A stretch of DNA of 64,000 bases from Gallaecimonas mangrovi (GCF_003367375.1 NZ_CP031416.1:2363501-2427500), one strand, 5' to 3'; numbered from the stretch's first letter, positions 54,081 through 63,701 are shown. A program made the numbers and translations. Notes: generated from the letters alone by a model not told the origin.

Positions 54081-55133
54081 ATGCGTAGAACCCTTTGGAA
54101 ATGGCACGGCTACCTTGGACTAACAGCTGCTATTCCGCTGTTGGTAATAGCGCTAACCGGCAGCGTGTTGGTGTTTAAAAAAGAGCTCGACAGCGTACTG
54201 ATGCCAAGCGCCATTGAAGCCCAAACAACACAGCGGCTAGCAATGGGGCAACTTAAAACAGCGGCACAAGCGCAATTGGGCGAGCATGAAATACTGGGCT
54301 GGCAACCTGGAGAACCGGGTTATACCGACTTACTTTATGTCGCGAAACTCGGCACCTACCAATGGCAAAAAGCCTACCTTGACCCAAGTTCAGGCGCCCT
54401 TGTCCGTTCTCCCGCGGCTTTACAAGACGACATTACCGACTGGCTATTAGAACTACACTTCACCTTTTTAAGCGGGCCAATCGGCATTGCGGTGGCAGGC
54501 GTGACAGCGGTGCTGCTATTAGCGCAGGCCATAAGCGGCTTTATTTTGCACCGCCGCTTTTGGAAAACCTTTTTTACTCTGCGCCTCAAGAAAAGTCTGA
54601 GACTGCTGCTAAGCGATGCCCATAAAATGCTGGGTATCATTGCAGCGCCGGTTTTTTTGGTGCTTGGCATCACCGGTGCCTGGTGGAATCTCGACGAATT
54701 TAGCGAAGCCATTAACAAGGAAGATGACAGCATCTACGCCTTAAAAGGCCGCTATTACAGTGACCAGATAAACCTCGATACCTTAATCAGCAGCGCACAA
54801 CAGCAGATCCCCGGCTTTCAAACCACCTACATCCGTTTTCCCGATAAAAGCTACCCTGGCATTCACCTGTTTGGCCACCCACAAAACGCTGGTGCCTTGC
54901 GTAGCGGTGCTGGTTCTATCGTCAGTTTTGACGACCAAACCGGGGCGGTAACCGGCCAATTTCCCGCCGCTAAAGCCAACTGGCTTTACCAACTCAAAGA
55001 CAGCTTCGAGCCACTGCACTTTGGCACCTTTGGCGGCCTTATCAGCCGCGTTATCTGGTGCATTGTTGGTTTTATCCCTTGCCTACTGGCTTTGTCTGGC
55101 TTTGTGATGTGGCGAAAGCGCCTTAGCCGCTAG
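54081..55133 (+). CDS. PepSY-associated membrane protein
   Basis: A 350-residue protein with four likely helices (about 9-31, 135-160, 185-208, 320-345). WKWHGYLGLTAAIPLLVIALTG (shortened) is the usual opening of PepSY-TM proteins, and ITGAWWNLDEF the second hallmark. Members often pair with TonB-dependent siderophore receptors and may reduce ferric siderophores, but none is adjacent. The last 11 bp overlap the convergent depolymerase gene. Confidence 0.82.
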   Translation: MRRTLWKWHGYLGLTAAIPLLVIALTGSVLVFKKELDSVLMPSAIEAQTTQRLAMGQLKTAAQAQLGEHEILGWQPGEPGYTDLLYVAKLGTYQWQKAYLDPSSGALVRSPAALQDDITDWLLELHFTFLSGPIGIAVAGVTAVLLLAQAISGFILHRRFWKTFFTLRLKKSLRLLLSDAHKMLGIIAAPVFLVLGITGAWWNLDEFSEAINKEDDSIYALKGRYYSDQINLDTLISSAQQQIPGFQTTYIRFPDKSYPGIHLFGHPQNAGALRSGAGSIVSFDDQTGAVTGQFPAAKANWLYQLKDSFEPLHFGTFGGLISRVIWCIVGFIPCLLALSGFVMWRKRLSR

Positions 55134-56859
55134 GCTTGGTTTTAGCGCGGCGGCTGGACGCTTTCGTTGTACTGCTGGTCGGCGTTGCGGGCTTTTTCGC
55201 AGCCCCGCCCGCGCGGGGCTGCGCCTTGGTGGCAGTGGTGGTTTTGGCTGCTGGCGCCGCTTTCTTCACGGCAGTGGTAGCCTTAGGCTGGCTACTGGGG
55301 CTTTTAGCACTATCGGCAGAAGCCGCTTTTGGCTGGGTATTTTTAGCCGTAGCGGCGGGTTTTGCCGCCGCCTTAGGCGTTACCTTACTGGCCGTTGTTT
55401 TTGTCGCTGGTGCCGCTTTGGTAGTAGCCGGTGCCGAGGTGGTTGGCGCCGTCTTCACTTCGGTGGCCGCTTTAGGCGTTACCTTACTGGCCGGTGTTTT
55501 TGTCGCTGGCGGCGCTTTGGTGGTGGCCGGTGCCGGGGTGGTTGGCGCCGTCTTCACTTCGGTGGCCGCTTTAGGCGTTACCTTACTGGCCGGTGTTTTG
55601 GTTGCTGGCGCCGCTTTAGGTGCTGTTGGTGGCGTATACGCCTTACTGTGCGTTTGGATAAAGGCTTTCACTTTCGGCCCCACTTCTTCGCGGAAACGGC
55701 GGCCGTTAAAAATACCGTAATGCCCTACCCCTTGTTGTACATAGTGCTGTTTGCGACTCGCCGGAATGCCACTGCACAGCTTCTGGGCCGCTTCTGTTTG
55801 GCCCATGCCGGTAATGTCATCAAACTCGCCTTCAATGGTCATCAGCGCCACTTTTTTGATGGCGCCAGGGTCAACCACTTCACCACGGTAGGTCATTTTG
55901 CCTTGCGGCAACTGATGTTCAATAAAGACCTTTTGTACCGTTTCTAGGTAGAAATCAGCAGGTAAGTCCATTACCGCCAAATATTCGTTATAAAAGGCGC
56001 GGTGCGCTTCAGCACTATCACCATCCCCGGCGATAAGATCTTCATAAAATTTAAAGTGCTTACGGATATGCAGATCCGGGTTCATCATCATAAAGCCGGA
56101 TAGCTGAATAAAGCCCGGATATACTTTTTGCCCCATACCGGGATATTGCTCGGGAACGGTACACACCACGTTTTCTTCAAACCACTCAAGGTCGTGGTCA
56201 GACGCATAGTCATTCATTTCGGTGGGATTAATGCGGGTATCAACCGGGCCACCCATCAAGGTCAGGGTTAGAGCCTGTTTACTGGCGTTTTTCATCGCCA
56301 TGCGAGTACAGGCAACCAACACCGGCACCGACGGCTGACATACCGCTAATACGTGTACGTCTGGCCCCAGTAAGTCAATAAATTCAATAACGTAGTCAAC
56401 ATAGTCATCAAAGCTCAAGCCGCCTTCGCTCAGCGGCACTTCCCGGGCGTTAACCCAATCGGTGATATAGACCTCGTGGTCGGGCAAGAAATGCTCAACA
56501 GTGCCGCGAAGCAAGGTGGCGTAGTGCCCTGACATGGGGGCAACAATCAATAACTTAGGGTCATTTCGATGGGTAAAGCGCTTAAAATGTTTTAACTCGC
56601 AAAAGGGGTGAGTACTGACAATTTGCTCTCGCACCATCACTGTGGTGCCATCAATTTCGGTGGAGTAGAGGCCAAATTCGGGCTTTTCGTAGTTATTGGT
56701 GCAGCGCTCTACAAACTCGACCCCCGCGAGCAAATAACGCCCCGTTTGCGTATAAGGCGCCACGCTCCAGGGCAACGTTAACTGCTTCTTCAATGCCTGG
56801 GCCCAAAGATGTAAGGGCTGCATGGCCTGTAAGGCGGTGGCATGAATTTCATATAGCAT
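55123..56859 (-). CDS. phaZ: Intracellular poly(3-hydroxybutyrate) depolymerase with Ala/Lys/Pro-rich repeat tail
   Basis: Hydrolyses stored PHB granules. Residues 1-405 form the alpha/beta-hydrolase with the Cys nucleophile (Cys174) in LAVCQPSVPV, and GHYGIFNGRRFREEVGPKV near 395. The remaining 170 residues are a low-complexity tail rich in Ala, Lys, Thr and Pro, including a 33-residue unit repeated about three times. Such tails resemble the histone H1-like or phasin PhaF tails that bind DNA or the granule; this role is inferred. Tail repeats arise from a 99-bp tandem DNA repeat. No phaC in the window. Confidence 0.88.
   Translation of the reverse strand: MLYEIHATALQAMQPLHLWAQALKKQLTLPWSVAPYTQTGRYLLAGVEFVERCTNNYEKPEFGLYSTEIDGTTVMVREQIVSTHPFCELKHFKRFTHRNDPKLLIVAPMSGHYATLLRGTVEHFLPDHEVYITDWVNAREVPLSEGGLSFDDYVDYVIEFIDLLGPDVHVLAVCQPSVPVLVACTRMAMKNASKQALTLTLMGGPVDTRINPTEMNDYASDHDLEWFEENVVCTVPEQYPGMGQKVYPGFIQLSGFMMMNPDLHIRKHFKFYEDLIAGDGDSAEAHRAFYNEYLAVMDLPADFYLETVQKVFIEHQLPQGKMTYRGEVVDPGAIKKVALMTIEGEFDDITGMGQTEAAQKLCSGIPASRKQHYVQQGVGHYGIFNGRRFREEVGPKVKAFIQTHSKAYTPPTAPKAAPATKTPASKVTPKAATEVKTAPTTPAPATTKAPPATKTPASKVTPKAATEVKTAPTTSAPATTKAAPATKTTASKVTPKAAAKPAATAKNTQPKAASADSAKSPSSQPKATTAVKKAAPAAKTTTATKAQPRAGGAAKKPATPTSSTTKASSRRAKTKPSG
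55373..55640 (-). repeat. 99-bp tandem repeat inside the phaZ tail
   Basis: Units beginning TTAGGCGTTACCTTACTGGC start at 55373, 55472 and 55571, exactly 99 bp apart. The first two are complete, the third partial. 99 is a multiple of three, so copy number can change without a frameshift. Confidence 0.85.
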
Positions 56860-56965
56860 CGCAACTTCCCCTGTTAAAAATGGTAATAAGCTCGGACACT
56901 TATCAAGATAGGCGTCAAGTTGCGGCTGGGCAATTTTTCATCAGCAGGCTTTGACATGGGCCAAT

Positions 56966-56992
56966 AAAAAAGCCCCTGACGGGGCTTTTTTT
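56966..56992 (-). terminator. Terminator after the M1 aminopeptidase gene
   Basis: Arm AAAAAAGCCCC with complement across TGAC; the end touches the stop codon at 56991. T-rich on the minus strand. Confidence 0.85.
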
Positions 56993-59612
56993 ACTGATTG
57001 GCACGAGCACTGCAAAGCTGTATGCGCTCCACCGTTCCTTTCAGGTTTCGCTCGGCACCTTGAAAATTGAGCTTAGTGAAGAACGCATCCACATCCTGTG
57101 CTTTTTGCTCAGTACAAAAACCACTGAATAACTTCACAAAACGCTGACGGCTGGCTTCGGGCCACAGCACTTCTAGTTCAGGAAGATGCTCCTTAAACCA
57201 GGCATAAGTCGCGTCACGGCTTGCTTGCCCTGCCGCTTGGCCGCTGAGCAACATCATACGTTCATTGACCCTAAGCGCGGGCGCCAAGATAAGGTCACGG
57301 CTTTGCGCCGCCAGCTTGGGCTGTTCAACGCTTGCTAGTGCATTCAAAACCGCTTGGCGTTCAATGGCGTCCTGGCTATCACCCAACCGCTCTTTTAACC
57401 TGTCAAAAGCAGGCTGACCGGCATCTTGCACCCACACCTTTAATGCCAATCCCAATAAATCAGGGCTGATAGCCATAGGTGCATTGGCCAAATGTGCCTC
57501 TGCCGCTTGGTCAAGCTGCTGACGAAGAGGCTTGTCCTTGGCGGTTAACGCCAAGAAGGTTGCCAGTGTCGAGCGTAGCTGCGTGTCTTCTTTGGTTTCC
57601 TCGGGTTTCGCTTGTAAACCAAGGGCTTTAAGGCGAGCGCCGTACCAAAGCTGCATCTTGTTACGCAGAGCTGCTTTATCTTTGGTTTGATGTTCAAGGA
57701 TAAAAGTCAGTGGGCCAAGAGGCGCAGTAGCTAGCTCACCGGCTTTTAGCGATGCCAACATCGGCACTTGCGCTAAATATTGACTCACGGAAAGAGAGCC
57801 ATCGGCCAAGGCGGCATTAAAGCTATCCAGCACGGCCAAGGCTTCGGCCCGCGTTAGCGACGACAAGCTACTGATAAGCGGTTGCCAATGCTCAACACTA
57901 AACCGGTAGTAACCGGCGCCGTCGGCATTAGGCAACAGCGAGGTTGGGCAAGCCGGCAAACTGATGGCGGTGTTCATGCCGGTTAGCATCTCGCAATGGC
58001 GGTTACCGTCGCTGCTGTAGCAAAACGGCAATAGCCAAGTCCGATGCGGGTCACCTTTTGAACCCAGCGGCAAATAACGGCTCTGCGAGAGGCTCAAGCT
58101 GCCGTGGCCATTTTGGCAATGGCTTAATACGGTAATTTTCGGCACGCCGGTTTGTGTCAAAAAGCTCATAAAAGCATCGCTAACCGCCGGGTTGTTGGCC
58201 GCACTGGCAATGGCGTTGACAAAGTCACTGGCCGAGCCCGTGCCCCAAGCGTTGGCGGTCAGGTATTGATGTACGCCCTTTTGAAAGGCGGCAGGCCCAA
58301 CAAAATCTTCAAACATCTTCAATACCGCCGCCCCTTTTTGATAGGTGATGCTATCAAAGGCGTTATCGACATCAGCGTTATTGTGAATAGGTTGGCGCAC
58401 TTCACGCATGTTCACCAAGGAGTCGGCGCTCATGGCCCGGTGCGCGCCACGCTCAACATCCAAGTCATACCCCCAGCCCGGCCGCCACTGGTTAGCAATT
58501 TTGGCGCCGGCCCAGGTCGCAAAAGACTCGTTAAGCCAGGTGTCGGTCCACCAGGGCAGTGTGACCAAATCACCAAACCACTGGTGAGCTAGCTCATGAG
58601 CGGTAACGGCACCAAAGAGGCGTTTTTGCCAGAAGGGAGCGTCGTCCCCCAATAACAAGAACTGTTCACGGAAGGTAATGGCGCCAGGGTTTTCCATCGC
58701 GCCGGCCGCAAAGTCAGGCACCGCAATGATATCAAGCTTTTTATAGGGATAGGCAATACCAAAATACTGCTCTAAGCGGCTGACTAAATCGCCGGTATTT
58801 TCCAGTGCAAAGCGCAGCTGTTCGCCCTTGCCGTGCACCGCCACACCGCGCAGCGGAATAACATGGTCACGCAGCCCATTTTTGGCAATATCGGGGCCTT
58901 TAACAATATCCAGATCGCCCACCGCAAAAGCGAGCAGATAGGTCGGTAACGGCTTGGTTTTGGCAAATTGAATGAAGGTCCAATCGCCTTTTTGCTCGGT
59001 CTTCACTTCCGGCGTGTTCGCTACCGCTTTCATGCCGTTAGGAATGGCAAGGGTGAGATCAAAAGGGGTTTTAAAGCGCGGTTCATCAAAGCCGGGAAAG
59101 GCGCGGCGCGCGTCTATGGCCTCAAATTGCGTAAAGGCATAGCTTCGTCCTTGCTCGTTGACCTTATAAAGCCCTTCCAAGGCTTTATTAAATGGCGCTT
59201 GGTAATGCATCTCAAGGTGCAGTTTCTGCGGCTGCAAGGTATGCGGAAACTTCACCAAAATCACCCCAGACGGGTCCTTGTTGGCAATGGTGGTGCTAAG
59301 GGTGTCTCCTTTAGCCGTTGCCACTTGGATGGTGAGTTGGTCCATATCCTTGGCATGCATCCACAAATGGTCGCTCGCCTTGGTTAGCTCAATAGCGATA
59401 GAGCCTTGGCCATGGAAGTTCTCATCATTGGGATTTACCCAAAGTGTTAACTGATAACGAAGCGGGGTAACCCAGTCCGGCAATTGCCCGACCGGCACTT
59501 TTTCCTGAACTGCCGCTTGAGCCTTAGCAGTACCTTGGGCAGTAGTCTCTGCAGATGGGTCCTGGCAGCCAAACAGCCCCAGCATCAGGATCCCTAGCAA
59601 CACGATGCGCAT
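56991..59612 (-). CDS. M1 family zinc aminopeptidase lipoprotein
   Basis: An 873-residue aminopeptidase of the PepN group. Substrate and zinc motifs are GAMENPGAITF and HELAHQWFGD with the downstream Glu in NESFATWAG; the C-terminal third is the helical ERAP1-like domain. Unlike cytoplasmic PepN it carries a lipoprotein signal (lipobox LFGC, residue 16 from the ATG at 59612), so it acts in the periplasm or outer membrane. A TTG at 59624 is possible but sits too close to the AGGA site. Confidence 0.9.
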   Translation of the reverse strand: MRIVLLGILMLGLFGCQDPSAETTAQGTAKAQAAVQEKVPVGQLPDWVTPLRYQLTLWVNPNDENFHGQGSIAIELTKASDHLWMHAKDMDQLTIQVATAKGDTLSTTIANKDPSGVILVKFPHTLQPQKLHLEMHYQAPFNKALEGLYKVNEQGRSYAFTQFEAIDARRAFPGFDEPRFKTPFDLTLAIPNGMKAVANTPEVKTEQKGDWTFIQFAKTKPLPTYLLAFAVGDLDIVKGPDIAKNGLRDHVIPLRGVAVHGKGEQLRFALENTGDLVSRLEQYFGIAYPYKKLDIIAVPDFAAGAMENPGAITFREQFLLLGDDAPFWQKRLFGAVTAHELAHQWFGDLVTLPWWTDTWLNESFATWAGAKIANQWRPGWGYDLDVERGAHRAMSADSLVNMREVRQPIHNNADVDNAFDSITYQKGAAVLKMFEDFVGPAAFQKGVHQYLTANAWGTGSASDFVNAIASAANNPAVSDAFMSFLTQTGVPKITVLSHCQNGHGSLSLSQSRYLPLGSKGDPHRTWLLPFCYSSDGNRHCEMLTGMNTAISLPACPTSLLPNADGAGYYRFSVEHWQPLISSLSSLTRAEALAVLDSFNAALADGSLSVSQYLAQVPMLASLKAGELATAPLGPLTFILEHQTKDKAALRNKMQLWYGARLKALGLQAKPEETKEDTQLRSTLATFLALTAKDKPLRQQLDQAAEAHLANAPMAISPDLLGLALKVWVQDAGQPAFDRLKERLGDSQDAIERQAVLNALASVEQPKLAAQSRDLILAPALRVNERMMLLSGQAAGQASRDATYAWFKEHLPELEVLWPEASRQRFVKLFSGFCTEQKAQDVDAFFTKLNFQGAERNLKGTVERIQLCSARANQ

Positions 59613-59691
59613 GGGTCTAATCAATCCTTTCTTATTGTAAATAAAACAGTCAATAACCTATTGCGGACACCGCCGCCGCTCATCTTTAAAA

Positions 59692-60294
59692 CTAAAGATG
59701 TGCCAATACATACACTGCGGCGCCAAGCATCACTAACACCAACATAACGACAAAAATCAGCAGTAATGTAACTAGCATTACCGCAAGACCGCGCCAAGCA
59801 CTAAAACCGTTGGCTTCTCCCAACATAATGCTGGTGGTGAAAAAGGTATAAAACGTCAGCACCGTCGATACCACCGAAATGACATACACCATGCCATGCA
59901 GCGGTGTGCTATTACGTTCTAACCACAGCATTTCCTGGCCATAGACGAGGTAACCAACAACACCGAAAATGGCGCCAACGGTGACAGGGACACCACCCCA
60001 GCTCAGCGCCGTGCGGCAAGCCAGGGCATCCGCCTGACCATCAAACCAGCGACTCACCACGCCCAAAATGGCGCCCTGCAAATAAAGCACCAATACCGAA
60101 ACGATAGGCACCACCACGATGGCAATGCTCATTAGCAGCGATGGCACGTTTTTAGTGAGCCAGTAGTCGAGCAAGGTAATGTACATCGCCAGAATATAAA
60201 GCCCTACCGAGCTATTGGTCGGCTTACGCTGCATAACAGCGCTAAACGCCGCCCGCGGACGCAGCCATAAGCTAATAAGTGCTTGATAAGGCAT
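59692..60294 (-). CDS. YIP1 family membrane protein
   Basis: A 200-residue protein with five likely helices; WLRPRAAFSAVM at the start and a Gly-rich core (LSWGGVPVTVGAIFGVVGYL, shortened) suggest the YIP1 (DUF1282) fold. Function in bacteria is not established. Confidence 0.75.
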   Translation of the reverse strand: MPYQALISLWLRPRAAFSAVMQRKPTNSSVGLYILAMYITLLDYWLTKNVPSLLMSIAIVVVPIVSVLVLYLQGAILGVVSRWFDGQADALACRTALSWGGVPVTVGAIFGVVGYLVYGQEMLWLERNSTPLHGMVYVISVVSTVLTFYTFFTTSIMLGEANGFSAWRGLAVMLVTLLLIFVVMLVLVMLGAAVYVLAHL

Positions 60295-60336
60295 TTCTAT
60301 TCCTACGAGGATGATAACCCTGATCTTCGCAGGGGA

Positions 60337-60798
60337 TTATTCTGATGGCAATAGCGATGTGCAGCAAGGGCACCGTGTTGCCTTAATGGGAATAGCAGAG
60401 CAGCACTCTGGGCATTCTTTGGTTGTGGGCGCTGCCGGGGCGGCGGGCTGCTCTTTTCGTTTGAGGCGGTGAACACTGCGCACCAGTAAAAATGTGGCGA
60501 AGGCGACGATGATAAAGCTCACCACATTATTGATGAACACCCCGTAACTGATGGCAACAGCGCCGGCAGCTTTAGCGTCAGCCAAGGTGGCATAAGGCGC
60601 GGCCGCTTTAGTGCCTTCTTTTATCACAATAAAAAATTGTGATAAATCAACGCCGCCCAACAACACACCCAGTGGTGGCATCAATACGTCAGAGACCAAG
60701 CTTTTGACTACCGTGGTAAAGGCACTACCGATGATGATCCCCACCGCCATATCAACAACATTACCCTTGACGGCAAACTCTTTGAATTCCTTCAGCAT
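60337..60798 (-). CDS. mscL: Large-conductance mechanosensitive channel with C-terminal zinc ribbon
   Basis: Opens at high membrane tension. The first 110 residues are MscL: FKEFAVKGNVVDMAVGIIIG (pore helix) and YGVFINNVVSFIIVAF (second helix). The last 30 carry CPECCSA and CPCC, a zinc-ribbon extension that canonical MscL (E. coli, 136 residues) lacks. The ribbon would lie in the cytoplasm. Confidence 0.92.
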   Translation of the reverse strand: MLKEFKEFAVKGNVVDMAVGIIIGSAFTTVVKSLVSDVLMPPLGVLLGGVDLSQFFIVIKEGTKAAAPYATLADAKAAGAVAISYGVFINNVVSFIIVAFATFLLVRSVHRLKRKEQPAAPAAPTTKECPECCSAIPIKATRCPCCTSLLPSE

Positions 60799-60934
60799 CT
60801 TATGCCCTTACACAACAAAGTTTATTTCTTGGTCGATGATAGACGTTTTCTGCCACCATGGGCAGAGAAGCCTTGTTCTGACGGCGTTATTGGCTAAACA
60901 TTAACCCATTACCTCTATGGACCAGGAAAGTCCA

Positions 60935-61699
60935 ATGTCTAATCCGGTACTGTTTATTGGTTGCTCAAATCCCACCGGCACAAGCGGCATTCAAGCCGAC
61001 ATTAAAAGTTGCCAGGCGCTAGGAGGCTGCGCCATGGCTGTGCCCACTGCGCTGTCGGTGCAAAATAGCCATGGCGTAACATCGCTGGAACTACTGCCAC
61101 CCAGTTTAATCAAGGCGCAAATCAAAGCGGTGCTGGAAGATATTCGCCCTAGCGCAATAAAAATAGGCTTGCTGGGGGCTGTAACGGTGGCAAAAGCGGT
61201 GGTGGAAGCCATAACGCCCCTTGAGGGTAAAGTGCCGCTTATCGCCGACCCAGAGCTTTGGTCAAGTAGCGGCCTGCGCCATGATGCCCTAGAGGCGACA
61301 GAGCACCTCTTACCACAGTGTTTGTTAGTCACCTTGAGCCTGCCAGAGGCAACCTCTTTACTGGCCGAACCGGCCATGCCTGTGGCCAATTTGGTTGACG
61401 CGCTTAAAAAGCGAATTAACGGCGCTTTTTTACTGAGAAACACCCCGGATAACAGCAGCAAACAAATTAGCTGGCTGTGGAACGGCAAGCGTTTAACCAG
61501 TTTGTCGGTACAACATGCCGCGCCTTTGCAGCAGCATGGCCTTGATGGCACCCTGGCTGCCGCCATCACCACCGAGTTAGCCAAGGGGCGCTCGTTATCG
61601 ATGGCATCCGTGTTGGCTCACCAATACCTGCAAAGCGTTATCGACAAATCACGCAAGCTCCCTCTTTGCCCCGGTAAAGCGCCACCACTTTGTCACTAA
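60935..61699 (+). CDS. ThiD-like ribokinase-fold protein, divergent
   Basis: A 254-residue protein resembling hydroxymethylpyrimidine (phosphate) kinase at the N terminus: TGTSGIQADIKSCQALGG aligns with SGGAGIQADLKT, and TALSVQNSHGV with TALTAQNT. The C-terminal GTGC-type active-site motif is replaced by HGLDGTLAAAI, so the usual catalytic Cys and Gly are gone. It may phosphorylate another substrate or be a regulatory pseudo-kinase. AGGAAAG favours the ATG at 60935. Confidence 0.72.
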   Translation: MSNPVLFIGCSNPTGTSGIQADIKSCQALGGCAMAVPTALSVQNSHGVTSLELLPPSLIKAQIKAVLEDIRPSAIKIGLLGAVTVAKAVVEAITPLEGKVPLIADPELWSSSGLRHDALEATEHLLPQCLLVTLSLPEATSLLAEPAMPVANLVDALKKRINGAFLLRNTPDNSSKQISWLWNGKRLTSLSVQHAAPLQQHGLDGTLAAAITTELAKGRSLSMASVLAHQYLQSVIDKSRKLPLCPGKAPPLCH

Positions 61700-61704
61700 C
61701 GCCG

Positions 61705-62445
61705 CTAAACCGGCTTTTGCGCCAACACATGGATATAGCGCGCCAGGCTTCGATAAGGCTCACGGTTGGCAACCCATTCTTCCCACGGAATGCGGGTCGC
61801 AAGGTCAGGGGCTATTTCGCCCTTTTGAAAGTAGTCGGAAAAACAGCGAATGCCGGTTTGCACCTTCAGCGTCCAACCAGCGTCTTGCAGCCAGCCATAC
61901 ACCTGTTCCGGCCAAAGCGGGCTATGGGGCGTCAGGCTATTATGGCCACCATACTTTCCCCGCTCTAAATGCTTAAAATTGCCACGGATAAGGTGATTAA
62001 AATCAATGCTATGGCGGTTATAAAAAAGCAGCGACAAATGGCCACCGGGGGTAACCCGCGCCATCACCGACGCCAAACCTTGCTGCTGCTCGCCAAGCCA
62101 TTCCAGCACCGCATGAAACAGCACTAGCGGATATTGGCCGGTTAAATCTTGCAGCCGGGTTTGATGGCAATAAACGTCAACCCCCGTTTGGGTAAAACGC
62201 GCCCTCGCCTGCTCCAGCATTTTCTCGGCCGGTTCCGCCATTTCTACCTGGTGTCCAAGTCCGGCTAAACAGGCACTCATCTCCCCGGTACCGCCGCCCA
62301 CATCCAACACCTGTTGCGGTGTCGACAAAACCTCGGCCAAGTCACGCATCAACAGGTGTTGGCGCAGCGCGCCCTTGTAACTGTCGTAAATATTCCTGTC
62401 GAATTTGGCCGCCAGGGTGCCATCAAACAGCCGGTCGCTTTTCAT
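61705..62445 (-). CDS. cmoM: tRNA 5-carboxymethoxyuridine methyltransferase
   Basis: Adds a methyl group to cmo5U at the tRNA wobble base, using SAM. The 246-residue protein has motif I LDVGGGTGEMS and the CmoM-type opening KFDRNIYDSYKGALRQ. Its start overlaps the stop of the upstream Nif3-like gene by four bases. Confidence 0.9.
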   Translation of the reverse strand: MKSDRLFDGTLAAKFDRNIYDSYKGALRQHLLMRDLAEVLSTPQQVLDVGGGTGEMSACLAGLGHQVEMAEPAEKMLEQARARFTQTGVDVYCHQTRLQDLTGQYPLVLFHAVLEWLGEQQQGLASVMARVTPGGHLSLLFYNRHSIDFNHLIRGNFKHLERGKYGGHNSLTPHSPLWPEQVYGWLQDAGWTLKVQTGIRCFSDYFQKGEIAPDLATRIPWEEWVANREPYRSLARYIHVLAQKPV

Positions 62446-63197
62446 ACAGGGTTAGGTACATCCACGAAGCGAACATCCAAATTAAAGTGGTCAGCCAAAT
62501 GTTCACCCAGCGCCTTAATACCGCCGCGCTCGGTAGCATGGTGACCTGCCGCAAAATAATGAATGCCCCGCTCAGCAGCAATGTGGGTGGTGCGTTCCGA
62601 CACCTCGCCGGAAATAAAGGCATCAACCCCGGCGTCTGCGGCCAGATCAAGATAATCCTGGGCGCCACCGGTACACCAAGCCACGGTTTCTATGCGCGAA
62701 GGGCCGCCGGGTAGGTGCAGCGGCGCCCGCCCCAGTTTCGCTTCAATAAAGGCACAAAAATCCACCGCATTCATCGCTACCGGCAGTTTGCCTTTTAATA
62801 CCAAGGCCCGGCCAAGCTCATCGTCAAGGCCGCTGTGTACCTCAATATCCAGCAGTCTCGCCAACTGGGCGTTATTGCCAAGGCCGGGATGCGCATCCAG
62901 AGGTAAGTGATAGCCTGCAAGATTAATGTCGTGGGCCAACAGACTTTTAATGCGCTTAGCCTTCATACCGGTGATGGTTGGCGACTCGTTTTTCCAAAAA
63001 TAACCATGATGCACCAACAATAAATCAGCGCCCCAGGAAATAGCTTCATCAATCAGCGCTTGGCTGGCGGTAACGCCGGTCATCACCCGCGTGACTTCCT
63101 CAGCACCCTCAACCTGCAAGCCGTTTGGCGCATAATCTTTGAATAATCTGACACTTAGCAGGTCATCTAAATAGCTAAGTAAATGCTGACGTTCCAT
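62442..63197 (-). CDS. ybgI: Nif3-like dinuclear metal hydrolase (YbgI type)
   Basis: A 251-residue Nif3 family protein annotated as GTP cyclohydrolase I type 2. Metal-binding residues are in LLVHHGYFWK, YHLPLDAHPGLGNN and HHATERGGIKALGEHL. In-cell substrate is not established. First gene of a two-gene unit with cmoM. Confidence 0.9.
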   Translation of the reverse strand: MERQHLLSYLDDLLSVRLFKDYAPNGLQVEGAEEVTRVMTGVTASQALIDEAISWGADLLLVHHGYFWKNESPTITGMKAKRIKSLLAHDINLAGYHLPLDAHPGLGNNAQLARLLDIEVHSGLDDELGRALVLKGKLPVAMNAVDFCAFIEAKLGRAPLHLPGGPSRIETVAWCTGGAQDYLDLAADAGVDAFISGEVSERTTHIAAERGIHYFAAGHHATERGGIKALGEHLADHFNLDVRFVDVPNPV

Positions 63198-63335
63198 TAT
63201 TCCTCCTTCTCTGCCGCCTAGGGTAAAGGAGCCAACCGGCAGAGAAAAGTCACTCGATTAGACAGAGCTGAATAAAATCAGTATAAAATTGCCGGGTTTT
63301 ATGAAGTCAAAACACGAAAACTAAAGGAAACGGCC

Positions 63336-63701
63336 ATGGCCACTTTGGATAAAGACCAGGTGTTGGCAGAGTTCACCGCTGCTTATAACGCCAAAAACGG
63401 TAAAGACCCCGAGATTGAGCAAAAAGGCAGTTGGTATGCCGTCGACGGTGGGAAAAGCCTGCGCCTGGCAGATATCGCTGCCCTGACCGCGGAGCTAAGT
63501 GGCGCTAAAGCCGCAGCACCTGCTGAAAAAGCAGCTGCCCCCAAAGCCGCCCCGAAAAAAGAAGCAGCCAAGCCTGTTGCTAAAAAAGCCAGCAAGCCCA
63601 AAGCGGCTGCTAGCAGTAATGGTGGAATGTACCCCAAAGCCTTCTGGGAAGATGCCCTAGAACAACGGGAACATCACTGCCGCCGCCCTCGGGGCTTTTA
63701 A
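63336..63701 (+). CDS. Hypothetical Lys/Ala-rich small protein
   Basis: A 121-residue protein: a folded N-terminal part (1-55, KGSWYAVDGGKSLRLADIAA), an Ala/Lys/Pro linker (about 56-93) and a short C-terminal motif (GMYPKAFWEDALEQ, HHCRRPRGF). The linker resembles the PHB-depolymerase tail in composition. No family recognised. TAAAGGAAA precedes the ATG and a strong terminator follows. Confidence 0.7.
   Translation: MATLDKDQVLAEFTAAYNAKNGKDPEIEQKGSWYAVDGGKSLRLADIAALTAELSGAKAAAPAEKAAAPKAAPKKEAAKPVAKKASKPKAAASSNGGMYPKAFWEDALEQREHHCRRPRGF

Noticed and set aside
52635-54107. Longer HD-GYP protein starting at 54107
   Set aside because: It would overlap the divergent PepSY gene start and adds 60 residues before the DUF3391 domain.
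55373-55640. CRISPR array from evenly spaced repeats
   Set aside because: The 99-bp units are contiguous and lie inside the phaZ coding sequence; there are no unique spacers.
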